DNA of 43,618 nucleotides from Bacillota bacterium (GTDB taxonomy: Bacteria > Bacillota > Clostridia > Lachnospirales > Lachnospiraceae). The stretch lies in NCBI GenBank assembly GCA_023460575.1, contig JAEWPQ010000011.1:1-43618 (forward strand), read 5' to 3'. The stretch's first letter is position 1, and the number at the start of each line of letters is the position of its first letter. Positions 25,336 through 33,932 of this stretch are shown here, in pieces. The notes below the pieces were generated by a model. The model was not told the DNA's origin, ran no database searches, and worked only from the letters and a program-made list of their open reading frames with translations. The translations under genes were made by a program, and so were the position numbers.

Positions 25336-26193
25336 TTAAGAGTTGCTGAATGCACATTTTCGGTGCTGCCCGCTTTTAAAGTAAATTATAATAACAATTA
25401 AAAATGAGATAGTCTGAGCAACCGAAATACGAATTACCTGCAGTTCATCTGCACCGGATATGGTAGTGATATGCAGCAGATTAATAATGGTATTATTAAA
25501 AAAATGATCGGCCATGGACATCCAAAGCGATCCGGTGATTTTAGCCAGCAGACAAAATTTAAAACCGGCAATTCCTGTAGTTAATATAAGGATTATAACA
25601 GACGGGATTACTCCCCTCAGACTAATTTCTCCATCCAAAAAATTTCTTACAGGTGCTGCGATATGCCAGAAGCCAAAGAAAACAGAGGAAAATACCGCTG
25701 CTTTCATAAATGAATATTTCACTTCCAAAAGTCTGACAAATAGTCCCCGGAAGACGCCCTCTTCCATAGCCACGTTGATGATGTTCCCAACAATACAAAA
25801 CAGGAAAAACAGTATGCCGGTCTGCATGCCCCGATTACCATCAATCGCATAGCTGGTCACATAAACGTTCAGAGATGGGCTGCTGTTTCTCGATAATTGC
25901 AGAAAAAACTCAATGCCATATGCGATCATATACACAACTGCCCCAAGAAGCAGACCATAGAGCATATTCCTTCCCGCTGTTTTATGCGTAAAACCAATAT
26001 CTGACCATTTGAGGGAAAAATATCGTATTGCCAATGCAAGCACAAAAATACCCGCCAGTTTATGTACAAACGCCTCGCCAAAGATTGACTGGTCTGTGCG
26101 GATAAACATGTACTCAACGGCTCTGAATGCAAAACATATCAAATAGATAATTAAAATGCATTCCACCGGGCGATAGGGGTTATTCTCTTTCAT
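25336..26193 (-). CDS. CPBP-family intramembrane metalloprotease (CAAX-like)
   Basis: A 285-residue polytopic protein with about eight membrane helices. The Abi/CPBP motifs are present: EEGVFRGL (Glu-Glu-x3-Arg) and FFGFWHIAAP (Phe-x3-His), with a later HFFNN. In bacteria this family is linked to bacteriocin self-immunity, peptide maturation or membrane protein cleavage. No bacteriocin precursor is visible nearby. GGAGG precedes the start, and the gene ends 41 bases ahead of the flavoprotein start. Confidence 0.88.
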   Translation of the reverse strand: MKENNPYRPVECILIIYLICFAFRAVEYMFIRTDQSIFGEAFVHKLAGIFVLALAIRYFSLKWSDIGFTHKTAGRNMLYGLLLGAVVYMIAYGIEFFLQLSRNSSPSLNVYVTSYAIDGNRGMQTGILFFLFCIVGNIINVAMEEGVFRGLFVRLLEVKYSFMKAAVFSSVFFGFWHIAAPVRNFLDGEISLRGVIPSVIILILTTGIAGFKFCLLAKITGSLWMSMADHFFNNTIINLLHITTISGADELQVIRISVAQTISFLIVIIIYFKSGQHRKCAFSNS

Positions 26194-26229
26194 ATGGAAC
26201 CTCCAATAATGATTTTCTATTTTTTTATA

Positions 26230-26258
26230 ATGACTTTCCCATAAGTGTAAGCTATAAT
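26230..26258 (+). promoter_or_regulatory. Candidate promoter of the small membrane protein gene
   Basis: ATGACT (26230-26235) and TATAAT (26253-26258), 17 bases apart, about 45 bases before the ribosome site of the gene at 26306. Confidence 0.45.
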
Positions 26259-26305
26259 AATAACAATAATAATAGACTGCTTAGTTTTGTAAAGGAGGAT
26301 ACTCT

Positions 26306-26617
26306 GTGATAGAAAACTGCAATTCAATTAGTATCATATTAGGATTTACCTCCTTTATTCCTCCACTGATTATCCTTAGCCAATCCCATAAAATCAGCTG
26401 TCCAAAGTACGCCGTTCTTATGGCAGTAAGTTTTGTATCCTGTGCCCTTTCAATATGTGCACAACTTTTTTATACTAGTTTTTTAGTGAAAGTAAAAGAT
26501 TGGCCGGCTCTTATGGATACATCTCATGATATAGCGTTAATCTCTATGCAGCTTATCGTTGTTACGACCATCATTAACATAATAGCATCGCTGGTATATT
26601 TCAGCAAAAACAAATAA
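26306..26617 (+). CDS. Small three-helix membrane protein
   Basis: A 103-residue hydrophobic protein with about three membrane helices (residues 8-25, 35-60 and 75-98). It starts at GTG (26306) after AAAGGAGG. Similar small proteins are common in Clostridia, but I know no function. It is the only plus-strand gene between 23 kb and the window end. Confidence 0.65.
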   Translation: MIENCNSISIILGFTSFIPPLIILSQSHKISCPKYAVLMAVSFVSCALSICAQLFYTSFLVKVKDWPALMDTSHDIALISMQLIVVTTIINIIASLVYFSKNK

Positions 26618-26726
26618 CCTTATGTATTGAAATGTAAAATACTTATGTCGTCCTAATCTCTCCACCAATTACGCATTACTTACTCCCACCACAGAGCTAA
26701 AGCTCCAACCAAACATATTGTTAATT

Positions 26727-26996
26727 TTAAGATTTTTTTCTTACAACTGATGAAATAACAAAAAGTACAACAAATATAAGCACTGTTTTTATAAACAATT
26801 CTATGAACCAAGAATGAATTGATAAGGTATCGACTATACTATCTGCTATATATTGTGCAATGATTATACCAACAAAATCAAATAAATATTCAATAATTCT
26901 TGGCTTTTCCCTATTTTTGACTTCACTTATAAAAGTATTCTTCAAAAGCCTCTTATTCAAGTCTTTTCTTTCTATTTCGTTCTTTTCCTTATTCAT
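26727..26996 (-). CDS. Small hypothetical membrane protein
   Basis: An 89-residue protein: a charged N-terminus (about 1-32), then two hydrophobic segments (FDFVGIIIAQYIADSIVD and TVLIFVVLFVISSVV). An AAAGG site lies before the ATG. Not recognised. Confidence 0.5.
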   Translation of the reverse strand: MNKEKNEIERKDLNKRLLKNTFISEVKNREKPRIIEYLFDFVGIIIAQYIADSIVDTLSIHSWFIELFIKTVLIFVVLFVISSVVRKKS

Positions 26997-27055
26997 TCTT
27001 AACCTTTCTATCCAATGGCAAACTCCTGTTACTATTCCACTCCATGTCCTTGAAA

Positions 27056-27580
27056 TCAGAATTCTGATCTGGTAATGGAATATACACTTGTTTTTATATT
27101 TTTCTCGTCTTCATATTCCTCACGCAATGACATCCCCATTTTTTCAGCCACTTTTCTTGATGGTATATTCGTTGCCTTTTGATATGAGAAAACCTCATCA
27201 AAATCTGTATTCTCAAAGACATACTTCAAACAAGCTTTCGCTGCCTGCGAAGCATATCCTTTGTTCCAAAACCTCTTATCAATATGATAGCCGATTTCCG
27301 GAAACAATTTGCCATCACCATGGATATTCTGCATGGTAATACCGCAATCACCAATGAACTGATTTGATTCCTTTAAAATAACTGCCCACAATCCAAAGCC
27401 ATATTTGTCATAGTTATCAAGATTCCAGTGGATCCAGCTTTTTGTTTTATCCTTATTAAACACCCTTGGGTAGTATTGCATTGTTTCCTGGTCCGATAAT
27501 ATTTGATGCCAGGCCTCAAAATCATCCATTGTCAGCTCTCTTAATGCAAGCTGTTCTGTTTCTATTATATAATTTGTCAT
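27056..27580 (-). CDS. GNAT-family acetyltransferase, RimJ/RimL type
   Basis: A 174-residue protein with the RimJ/L pattern: ETEQLALRELTMDDFEAWHQ at the start, SNQFIGDCGITMQNI, GYHIDKRFWNKGYASQAAKA (acetyl-CoA loop) and NIPSRKVAEKMGM. Members acetylate ribosomal protein N-termini, amino acids or small amines. AAAGGATG precedes the start. It is a single gene within a row of unrelated short genes. Confidence 0.88.
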   Translation of the reverse strand: MTNYIIETEQLALRELTMDDFEAWHQILSDQETMQYYPRVFNKDKTKSWIHWNLDNYDKYGFGLWAVILKESNQFIGDCGITMQNIHGDGKLFPEIGYHIDKRFWNKGYASQAAKACLKYVFENTDFDEVFSYQKATNIPSRKVAEKMGMSLREEYEDEKNIKTSVYSITRSEF

Positions 27581-27705
27581 TGTTTCATCCTTTTATATAT
27601 TCAAAATTGATTTCAAACTCAATTTCATGTTTTAATGGAATACTATTATTACCCACAATAGGAAGTCTTGCTCAATTCACGGAGTATCACAAACTAATTC
27701 AATGT

Positions 27706-28878
27706 TTATTTTTCAATTTCGTCCTTTACTTTTTTTGCATATTCCGAAAGTTTTCGGGTATCCTTAAGCACATTTTGATAAAAAAGTTTTACATCCAAAT
27801 CGCCCAATAAGTAAAATACCTGACTATTCTCAACTGCAATTTTAAATAGCAGTTCTTTTTCGTCTAATGACCAATTTTCAAATATATTAAGTTCTTTTAT
27901 TGTGGAATGTGTCGTTGCAAAATTCCCACTGCCCTCCAGTGCAATTAATAAATCAGTTTTTTTACGTCCTTCTTCACTGTTTTGTTTATCAGCTTCATAT
28001 TTTTCCTTTTTACATTGGTAGAAAATTTCTTCCAAAGCCTCATTGGCAGCCGTACGGCTAATAATTGATTTCACCAATTTATCCAATTCCGTTCCTTCTG
28101 AATAATCAGCCGGTGCATAGTACTTTATTCTTCCATCATGCATCATTTTATAAACTTTGGATTTATCATTTGTTGAAGCATTATATACGCCAATTGAATG
28201 TCCGCCATATGAATTCACTAGTTTCATGCAAGGAATATCTGTATCACTGTCGCCAATATAGACCATATTGCGAAATGGTACACGCATTTCTTCAGGAGCA
28301 AAAGAATCATTAACCCCTTGATCATTGATGTCCAGAACTCCTTTTTCAATTCGGAATAAGAATTGCGTCTTATTTGTATAGTTTACGACCTGTGCCGGCC
28401 ATTTTGCAATGCCGGTTCTGGGATCGTAGTAAAATGAACTTGCGTATATTTTTTTGAAAGCGCCTTTTTTTGCAACAGATGTTCCCTCAATCATCTCTTT
28501 CAGCCCGGAAGAAATTATGTAATGTTCCACGATGACGCCCTGAGCAGTCCCATATTCACATATTCTTTCAAACCATTCTCCCACACCAGGGAACAAATTA
28601 ACCTTTGCACCATAGTCTTCCAATATCTTTTTATTGAAGATTAAGTTTCCCTCTGCCTCCTGAACCATTTTGTACATATATGCCAGATTCTGATCCATTT
28701 CGTTGTTTTCGGCCAATTCATTGGATTCAGTCCAAAAATCTCCCACGTCATAGCCTACTAATTGAATGTATCCTTGCGCCTGCATATCATCCGGCGATAA
28801 GGTTTTGTCAAAGTCGTAGCAGATAGCCAGTACAGGTTTCTTTTCTTTGCTTTCCCGTTTAAACTCTTTTTTGCTCAT
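27706..28878 (-). CDS. HAD-superfamily hydrolase with a helical C-terminal extension
   Basis: A 390-residue protein. Motif I DFDKTLS (Asp22, Asp24), motif II ISSG (~122-125), a Lys in NYTNKTQF (~170) and motif III/IV GDSDTD (209-214) give a complete HAD phosphatase site. The cap after motif I is helical. The last ~110 residues are a charged helical region ending ENSQVFYLLGDLDVKLFYQN, which I do not recognise. The HAD part is probably a phosphatase of a small phosphorylated metabolite. Nearby are deoxyribosyltransferase-like and PRTase-like genes. Confidence 0.8.
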   Translation of the reverse strand: MSKKEFKRESKEKKPVLAICYDFDKTLSPDDMQAQGYIQLVGYDVGDFWTESNELAENNEMDQNLAYMYKMVQEAEGNLIFNKKILEDYGAKVNLFPGVGEWFERICEYGTAQGVIVEHYIISSGLKEMIEGTSVAKKGAFKKIYASSFYYDPRTGIAKWPAQVVNYTNKTQFLFRIEKGVLDINDQGVNDSFAPEEMRVPFRNMVYIGDSDTDIPCMKLVNSYGGHSIGVYNASTNDKSKVYKMMHDGRIKYYAPADYSEGTELDKLVKSIISRTAANEALEEIFYQCKKEKYEADKQNSEEGRKKTDLLIALEGSGNFATTHSTIKELNIFENWSLDEKELLFKIAVENSQVFYLLGDLDVKLFYQNVLKDTRKLSEYAKKVKDEIEK

Positions 28879-28900
28879 GATTAATACCTCACTTAAGGAG

Positions 28901-28993
28901 TCATACTATGTGATTTACTATTTTTAACATCTCCAGTCTACTTTGCATAAGTAATTCTATATCATCCTCTGTCGCTTTTATATATGAAATCAT
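28901..28993 (-). pseudogene. N-terminal stub of a GNAT acetyltransferase
   Basis: Thirty codons from an ATG with a strong GGGGAGG site read MISYIKATEDDIELLMQSRL..., the standard start of a GNAT protein, then meet TGA. The acetyl-CoA-binding part is missing: the next gene (HAD) starts 23 bases later. A deletion has removed the body of the gene. Confidence 0.6.
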
Positions 28994-29016
28994 TCATGTC
29001 CTCCCCTGTAAAATTA

Positions 29017-29346
29017 TCAACCCTCTAATTGATACCTTTTTATTACTAAAAGAACAAACAAAATAGTCCATACTATCCATGCAAATGTACAACCTGCTCC
29101 ACCTTTATAAAAATCAATAACTGCACCTATTATGAATGGAGCCGCCATTATCATCATTCGCATTCCATAATTTTTGCACATACTCACTTCTTCATCATGT
29201 GTTTTTCTCTCTTTCTCGGACCGCATATTATATCCTGTTAGAAACATTGATGCTTTTCCATTAGATCTGTAGAACCCCCAGCCCATTAGAAACATAATAA
29301 TTGCTGTACTAATATCAACCAAAATCATAATTATAGTCATCGTCAT
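29017..29346 (-). CDS. DUF3784-like small membrane protein
   Basis: About 109 residues. An N-terminal membrane helix (IIMILVDISTAIIMFLMGWG) is followed by FLTGYNMRSEKERKTHDEE, the soluble motif I associate with DUF3784 proteins, then two further helices. The start is uncertain: the ATG at 29346 follows GGTGAGAAAT; other candidates are the ATG at 29358 and a TTG at 29379. It lies just downstream of a frameshifted small gene. Function unknown. Confidence 0.6.
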   Translation of the reverse strand: MTMTIIMILVDISTAIIMFLMGWGFYRSNGKASMFLTGYNMRSEKERKTHDEEVSMCKNYGMRMMIMAAPFIIGAVIDFYKGGAGCTFAWIVWTILFVLLVIKRYQLEG

Positions 29347-29362
29347 ATTTCTCACCATACGC

Positions 29363-29597
29363 TTATTTACTGTAATCAAGGTAAACTATTTCCCAATCTT
29401 TATCAAGTTTCTTTTCCATTTTTATATGAACATAAGCAGTGTTCTTACTGCCTATGACTTTAATTGAGTAAAGCGCCTGACCGTAGCCGCCGGAATAATT
29501 AAGACAATGCGCCAATTCTCATTCCAATACCTGCTGTTTCAAGCTCTGCTTTACTAGCTCCTTCATTATTAGTCTCTATATCGTGGAAATTATCCAT
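29363..29597 (-). pseudogene. Frameshifted small gene
   Basis: A strong TAGGAGGAAAC site precedes an ATG (29595-29597), reading MDNFHDIETNNEGASKAELE for about 30 codons before a stop. Shifting frame near the AATGAGAATTGGCG stretch gives a sensible continuation (GYGQALYSIKVIGSKNTAYV...KDWEIVYLDYSK) ending at 29363. The C-terminal part has the strand pattern of small Coa1-like domains, but that is a guess. Sequencing error is possible. Confidence 0.5.
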
Positions 29598-29636
29598 AAA
29601 TGTTTCCTCCTATGCTATTAATAGATTGAAATTTGC

Positions 29637-29942
29637 TTAATCAGCGCTTTCTAAATAAATTATTTCTTTTCCTTTTTGTTTAGCATATTCGATTTCTTTT
29701 TTTACACTTTCTCCAATATAGCCATCAACATTTACAACAAAAATTGCATCTGACAAATCGATTTTCATTCTATGTAATTCACCTAATGTGTCTTTTTCAT
29801 ATTCTGTTAACTCTCTATCCATAACATGTGGTATAATTCCTATTACAGCATATTTATTTTCTAATTCTAATCTTTCAGACATCTCTTGTATTTTATTCCA
29901 AAACCTTACTGATCCACATATTGTTACTACCTTTCTCTTCAC
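29637..29942 (-). CDS. Nucleoside 2-deoxyribosyltransferase-like protein
   Basis: A 101-residue Rossmann-like protein: VVTICGSVRFWNKIQEMSER at the start and DLSDAIFVVNVDGYIGESVK with KEIEYAKQKGKEIIYLES at the end. This matches the short nucleoside deoxyribosyltransferase-like family, in which the Gly-x-x-Glu region holds the nucleophile. It starts at GTG (29940-29942) after GAGGAG, only two bases after the stop of the upstream membrane gene, so the two are coupled. Role may be nucleotide cleavage or ligand binding; not proven. Confidence 0.75.
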   Translation of the reverse strand: MKRKVVTICGSVRFWNKIQEMSERLELENKYAVIGIIPHVMDRELTEYEKDTLGELHRMKIDLSDAIFVVNVDGYIGESVKKEIEYAKQKGKEIIYLESAD

Positions 29943-29944
29943 AA

Positions 29945-30346
29945 CTATATCTCCTCGCCGCAATTAGACTTAATAAGGGCAAATATTCCTGCCCCTCCTC
30001 CTATAAAAAACACCTCAATTGCGCCTATCCAATGCAAAGTGTTATTGCCGTTAGTTGTAGTAAGTGCGTAAATAAGGTGGTGTCCTCCCAATAAAATGCA
30101 AAGTACAACCGAGATAAGTGTGAGTATTTTTGCATATTCAATGTTATGCCTGATCAGTGTTATCATAATACCAGTATCAATCCCGACATTCCATAAAGCA
30201 ATTTCGGTCTGCCAGCCACGACTCATCCTCCATACCGAATAAGTTTCTGAAACATTTGGAAAAAACATCTGCCATACAAATGCACCTAATGTCATCAGCA
30301 AAAATAGAAATAAATAAAAATACAAATATTTTTCTTTCCTCACCAT
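29945..30346 (-). CDS. Four-helix membrane protein, unknown function
   Basis: About 133 residues with four hydrophobic helices (FYLFLFLLMTLGAFVWQMFF; GIDTGIMITLI; ILTLISVVLCILLGGHHLIY; WIGAIEVFFIGGGAGIFALI). The ATG at 30344-30346 is preferred, eight bases after a GGGGG site; a GTG at 30370 is an alternative. It is translationally coupled to the deoxyribosyltransferase-like gene. Not recognised. Confidence 0.6.
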   Translation of the reverse strand: MVRKEKYLYFYLFLFLLMTLGAFVWQMFFPNVSETYSVWRMSRGWQTEIALWNVGIDTGIMITLIRHNIEYAKILTLISVVLCILLGGHHLIYALTTTNGNNTLHWIGAIEVFFIGGGAGIFALIKSNCGEEI

Positions 30347-30390
30347 TGTTACAGCCCCCATGATATTCACAGTTTATAATTTTACTTTAT

Positions 30391-31629
30391 TCAATCATTT
30401 ATTTTTGAGAAAATATCCATTACCTCATTAATCCTCTCGTAAATATTCAAAATTCTTGTCTTTGTTGAAGTTTCTGTACAATTGTTATTTATATATAGAC
30501 AGTAGTCTATTTTATCATAAATCATATTTATTTTACTAAACTTGATTAAATCATACCGGAAGTTAATATCTTTTCCATTCTTTAGGAATTCTAAATGTTC
30601 CTCAAGTATTTTAAAATATCTGTAGCAAAGGGGCGTTATTAAATCTATTTCATCTAGTTGAAACGCCGGATAATCAGTTCTAAAAATTTTCCCTTCCCAA
30701 TAATACTCTAATGCACAAGTGGAGATGTTTTTAAAATATTTTAACAATTCTTGTTTAATAGATTTTAGCGTAGTTGCAGTACCTGTATTATCATCTATCA
30801 ATAAGATATTCGTACTCTCCGGATATTGAGTACTCAATGAATGCACCTGGTCTGGCAAGGATAATTCGCAGTAATGAGTATTATCATATTTTGAAAACCT
30901 GACATAATCATAACCTGCCAAACCGGAATACCGATTCGTGAAATTGGTGTATTTTTGCATAGATATAAAAAATGGTGGTATTAATGCGGCCCCCTGTAAT
31001 GGTGAAATGATAATATCGTGTTCTCCAATATAATCACATAATGCAAAATAAGCAATAAACATAATAAGAATATTGTCCATCTCTGAATATTCACGGACAT
31101 CGGATCTATTAAGTTCCCTCATATCTGATATTATACTATCAATTAAGTCAAAAGATAACGGTGGAAATTGATTTATTTCTTCATTAAAAATAATTTGAGT
31201 CATATAATCAGTCAAATCTATCAGGTATTCTTTGAGCGCTTTATAATAATTATGATCCAAAGATGTATAAGAGAATATGATACCAACTAATTTTGCTATA
31301 CATGACAACATATATTCCGTGAGTGAGAATATAATATATCTTTTATTATCATAAGATATTTCTAAATTTAAAATTATAGGTGCATCTAATGCTACATTTT
31401 TTACTAAGTTTGTTGTTTCAATCAAATCCGTTGAATAATAAGTATAATTTCTGTTACAGTAATACGGTTTTTTCAGACTAAAATACTTCTCTAACATCGG
31501 AAGATATTGGTTGTACTCTTCTTCAAATTTATCAGACTCAATATACACCTCCCCTGCAAAACCGAACTTATATTTAGATAATATAGTTTGATTTAAGAAA
31601 GGATTAATCATTTTATATAAATCATCCAA
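30391..31629 (-). CDS. Phosphoribosyltransferase-domain protein, unknown function
   Basis: A 412-residue AT-rich gene product. The centre holds a type I PRTase core: IIISPLQGAALIPPF (206-220) and the PRPP-loop motif ILLIDDNTGTATT (275-287, with Asp279-Asp280). The ~190 residues before it and ~120 after it are unrecognised helical regions, far longer than in salvage PRTases (about 180 residues in total). It may make or break a nucleotide-like bond, or bind PRPP as a sensor. AGAGGTG precedes the start. The deoxyribosyltransferase-like and HAD genes lie downstream on the same strand. Confidence 0.72.
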   Translation of the reverse strand: MDDLYKMINPFLNQTILSKYKFGFAGEVYIESDKFEEEYNQYLPMLEKYFSLKKPYYCNRNYTYYSTDLIETTNLVKNVALDAPIILNLEISYDNKRYIIFSLTEYMLSCIAKLVGIIFSYTSLDHNYYKALKEYLIDLTDYMTQIIFNEEINQFPPLSFDLIDSIISDMRELNRSDVREYSEMDNILIMFIAYFALCDYIGEHDIIISPLQGAALIPPFFISMQKYTNFTNRYSGLAGYDYVRFSKYDNTHYCELSLPDQVHSLSTQYPESTNILLIDDNTGTATTLKSIKQELLKYFKNISTCALEYYWEGKIFRTDYPAFQLDEIDLITPLCYRYFKILEEHLEFLKNGKDINFRYDLIKFSKINMIYDKIDYCLYINNNCTETSTKTRILNIYERINEVMDIFSKIND

Positions 31630-31697
31630 ACTAACACCTCTCCAGTTTATTTCATGTGCTTGTTTCTCGTAATCACTTTTCCTTATATATTAAAATG

Positions 31698-32081
31698 TTA
31701 TTTTTGTTTCATTCCAAAAGCAATCCACCGTCCGGCAATATCTTCTAAAACAAATTCCAAATTATTATAATCAGTCATATGGAGCGGTCGGACAATTTTG
31801 GCACCTTTACTTATGAATTCATTTTGTAATGCTTCTTGATTGTCCGAAATAAAATATGAATCTTCCCCATACCCGTAGAGTTCTCTATTTGTATAGATTA
31901 TATCGCTATTTGCTTTAGTCAGTATTATTTCCACACGATCACGGTAAAGGCATATGTGGGGTTCTTTTACATCTAAATACTTAACCATTCTAAATCCCAT
32001 AACTTCGTTATAATACTTAGCGGTTTCTTCGATATTCGGCGTTGGAAACACTGCAAGTATTGAATAAAGATGTTTTTCCAT
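31698..32081 (-). CDS. VOC-family (glyoxalase/bleomycin-resistance fold) protein
   Basis: A 127-residue protein of paired beta-alpha-beta-beta-beta modules: LAVFPTPNIEETAKYYNEVM, HICLYRDRVEIILTKA, and the closing FVLEDIAGRWIAFG. VOC proteins bind metal and act as antibiotic-binding proteins, lyases or dioxygenases. The ATG at 32079-32081 follows AAAGGGAG; the nine codons upstream include that site. One of three VOC genes in the window. Ligand unknown. Confidence 0.82.
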   Translation of the reverse strand: MEKHLYSILAVFPTPNIEETAKYYNEVMGFRMVKYLDVKEPHICLYRDRVEIILTKANSDIIYTNRELYGYGEDSYFISDNQEALQNEFISKGAKIVRPLHMTDYNNLEFVLEDIAGRWIAFGMKQK

Positions 32082-32195
32082 ATATTTTTTCTCCCTTTTA
32101 TGCTCCAATATAAATACTTGGTATTAAATATAATCTTAAATGACTGACTATAAACATAATGGTAACTCATATAGAAAAAGTGATTGCAAGTCACC

Positions 32196-32621
32196 CTATT
32201 CTGCTAAATCAAAATATAAACCCTGCACAATGTTAATAAACGTGTCGGTTTTTTTTATTGGATGTGATTTACCATGCCACCACATTGAAGTATTATTAGC
32301 TTTGATCGTCACATCATCACCATCTTTAAGATGATAGGTAACTGTAATAATGGGGCTGCCTTCTGTTTCGCCCAAAAGGCGGTAATTTAGAAGTTTCGCA
32401 GCATTTACGAGCAGTTTTATATTCTCTTGTGTGGTGACTTCTCTTTCTTGTGAGCTGTTTTTGATAACAGAAATACTTTTTACATCTTCAGCTTGAGGCA
32501 AACCCACAAGGGGAACTCCATGAAATGAGAGCCAGATGATAACATTAAGCACACAAACAACAACTGCTATACATAATGTGTTCAACGAAAAAAACTTCCA
32601 GTGTGTTATTTCTTTATCCAT
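32196..32621 (-). CDS. Membrane-anchored hypothetical protein (DUF5301-like)
   Basis: A 141-residue protein with one N-terminal membrane helix (LNTLCIAVVVCVLNVIIWLS) and an external domain of about 100 residues. That domain (ISVIKNSSQEREVTTQENIK, PIITVTYHLKDGDDVTIKAN) has the pattern of a small Clostridia DUF5301-type domain. It has no lipobox. GGGAG precedes the ATG. Function unknown. Confidence 0.6.
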   Translation of the reverse strand: MDKEITHWKFFSLNTLCIAVVVCVLNVIIWLSFHGVPLVGLPQAEDVKSISVIKNSSQEREVTTQENIKLLVNAAKLLNYRLLGETEGSPIITVTYHLKDGDDVTIKANNTSMWWHGKSHPIKKTDTFINIVQGLYFDLAE

Positions 32622-32644
32622 TTAAGGTTACTCCCATCTCTAAT

Positions 32645-32920
32645 TCATTGCTCTATGTACAATATAAGCGTATCCTCATCAAATCTTCTTCCAAAAATGT
32701 AATCGATTAATGCCATTATAACACCAAATCCATACAATATGAATAAATAGATTTTCCTGTTAGAAGTATAGTTAAATCCCCATACCATACAAAGTTAGAA
32801 AATAGGAGCAAAGACTCTTCCTATCCAGTGCAACCAAATTGGAACTCCCGGAATGAATTCTGCGAAATGATCTAAAAACATTAATATGAGTGCCAGTATT
32901 TTTAGCATCGTACTTGTCAT
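32645..32920 (-). pseudogene. 5' duplicate of the TraX-like gene, with an internal stop
   Basis: From an ATG at 32918-32920 the frame (MTSTMLKILALILMFLDHFA...) follows the first ~70 codons of the intact TraX-like gene at 38828-39601. Nucleotide identity is close across 32705-32955 versus 39390-39640, including bases upstream of the start. An in-frame TAA replaces a Phe codon at about codon 42, and after ~75 codons the similarity ends and the frame runs to TGA at 32645. The remaining two-thirds of the gene is absent. Confidence 0.85.
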
Positions 32921-32959
32921 AAATCTCAATCTTTTTTCCTATAATTTTTTATCTCACTT

Positions 32960-33017
32960 AAATTTCAGTTTTATTGTAAAAAAAAACTACTAACTTAATA
33001 TTTCAAAGTTAGTAGTT
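32960..33017 (-). terminator. Terminator of the MBL gene; shared trailer element, copy 1
   Basis: On the minus strand the 12-bp stem AACTACTAACTT / AAGTTAGTAGTT is followed by a long T run, then CAATAAAACTGAAATTT (complement of 32960-32976). The last 17 bases and the stem sequence family recur after the VOC gene at 33933-34002. Confidence 0.88.
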
Positions 33018-33035
33018 GATTAATCTCTTTAACTT

Positions 33036-33737
33036 TTAGTATATATTAACCATTCTAAAACCTTGTTTATTTGCTTCCTCATCAAAATTTTCTCCATCTA
33101 TATGGATGCAATAAACCTGGCTCCTATTTTCTTTAGGTACTAATTCACATAATTTTCTTAGTGATGTATGAACACTGTCTTTTGAATCATGTATGCATGC
33201 ATCATGATATACTATATTTCCATGCTTTAAAAAATTGATGATATCGATATTACTCTCATAAGTATCTCCACTATAAAATATGCTATTTCCTATATCAAAT
33301 TCTAAAATATACGAATAAGTGTTAAGGGATTTAACATGTTTGGTTATTTTTGAATCTACATTTAAACGCAATGATTCTATTCTCTTCTCATTTGGTTTTA
33401 TTAATTCAAAACTTTCATTTTCTTTTAGGCCTAATAATTCTAAAAACACCTTTATTTTTTCTTTTTCATTAAAGTATACTTTTGTTGATATTTTATATTT
33501 CCAATAACAAAATCCAATGAATCCTCCTAATGACCCTATATGATCTGAGTGCATATGTGTTATTAGTACATGAACTTCTTTAACTCCGTCCATTAAATTT
33601 TTCTCTAAGATTTTCTTAAATACTGTTTCTCCACAGTCAATTAATAATAATGTTTCATTTTCTTTAATAAATGCTGATGTATTGGATTCTGTAGAATGAT
33701 ATCCTGAACCTCTACCCAAAAATAATAGCTTATTCAT
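33036..33737 (-). CDS. MBL-fold metallo-hydrolase (RNase Z-like branch)
   Basis: A 233-residue metallo-beta-lactamase-fold enzyme with the signature THMHSDHIG (His61, His63, Asp65, His66), FYSGDTYES further on, and HDACIH near the C-terminus. The layout resembles the RNase Z/YhfI-like hydrolases rather than true beta-lactamases. It is probably a phosphodiesterase or esterase of unknown substrate. AAGGGGTGA precedes the start. Promoter and terminator elements on either side are duplicates of those around the neighbouring VOC gene. Confidence 0.85.
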   Translation of the reverse strand: MNKLLFLGRGSGYHSTESNTSAFIKENETLLLIDCGETVFKKILEKNLMDGVKEVHVLITHMHSDHIGSLGGFIGFCYWKYKISTKVYFNEKEKIKVFLELLGLKENESFELIKPNEKRIESLRLNVDSKITKHVKSLNTYSYILEFDIGNSIFYSGDTYESNIDIINFLKHGNIVYHDACIHDSKDSVHTSLRKLCELVPKENRSQVYCIHIDGENFDEEANKQGFRMVNIY

Positions 33738-33774
33738 AATTCACCCCTTCGTTAGATGTTGAATTTCTAAATTA

Positions 33775-33837
33775 AGGATAACATCAAACTTACTAACTAT
33801 CAATATTAAGTTCTCAATGTGCAGTACTCCGTTAAAT
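33775..33837 (-). promoter_or_regulatory. Promoter in shared leader repeat, copy 1 (MBL gene)
   Basis: The 55-bp block 33783-33837 matches 34508-34562 at 47 of 55 positions with no gaps. On the minus strand it ends with TTGATA (33798-33803); 17 bases later TATCCT (33775-33780) forms the -10 box. The gene starts about 38 bases further on. Confidence 0.75.
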
Positions 33838-33932
33838 CATATTTCTTTAATAGCTAACGACGCCTTCGTCCGGAGCATATTGTTAACTGTAAGTGTCAGG
33901 CTGATCCGGATAGGCCTGCTCTTTTCTACGCG

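Noticed and set aside
25336..26193. Bacteriocin-immunity cluster around the CPBP protease
   Set aside because: No small double-glycine peptide, ABC exporter or modification enzyme nearby; the family name alone is not enough.
26618..26726. Possible structured RNA in the GGAGCTTTAGCTCT-containing gap
   Set aside because: Only a five-base stem is seen, with no known riboswitch or tRNA landmark.
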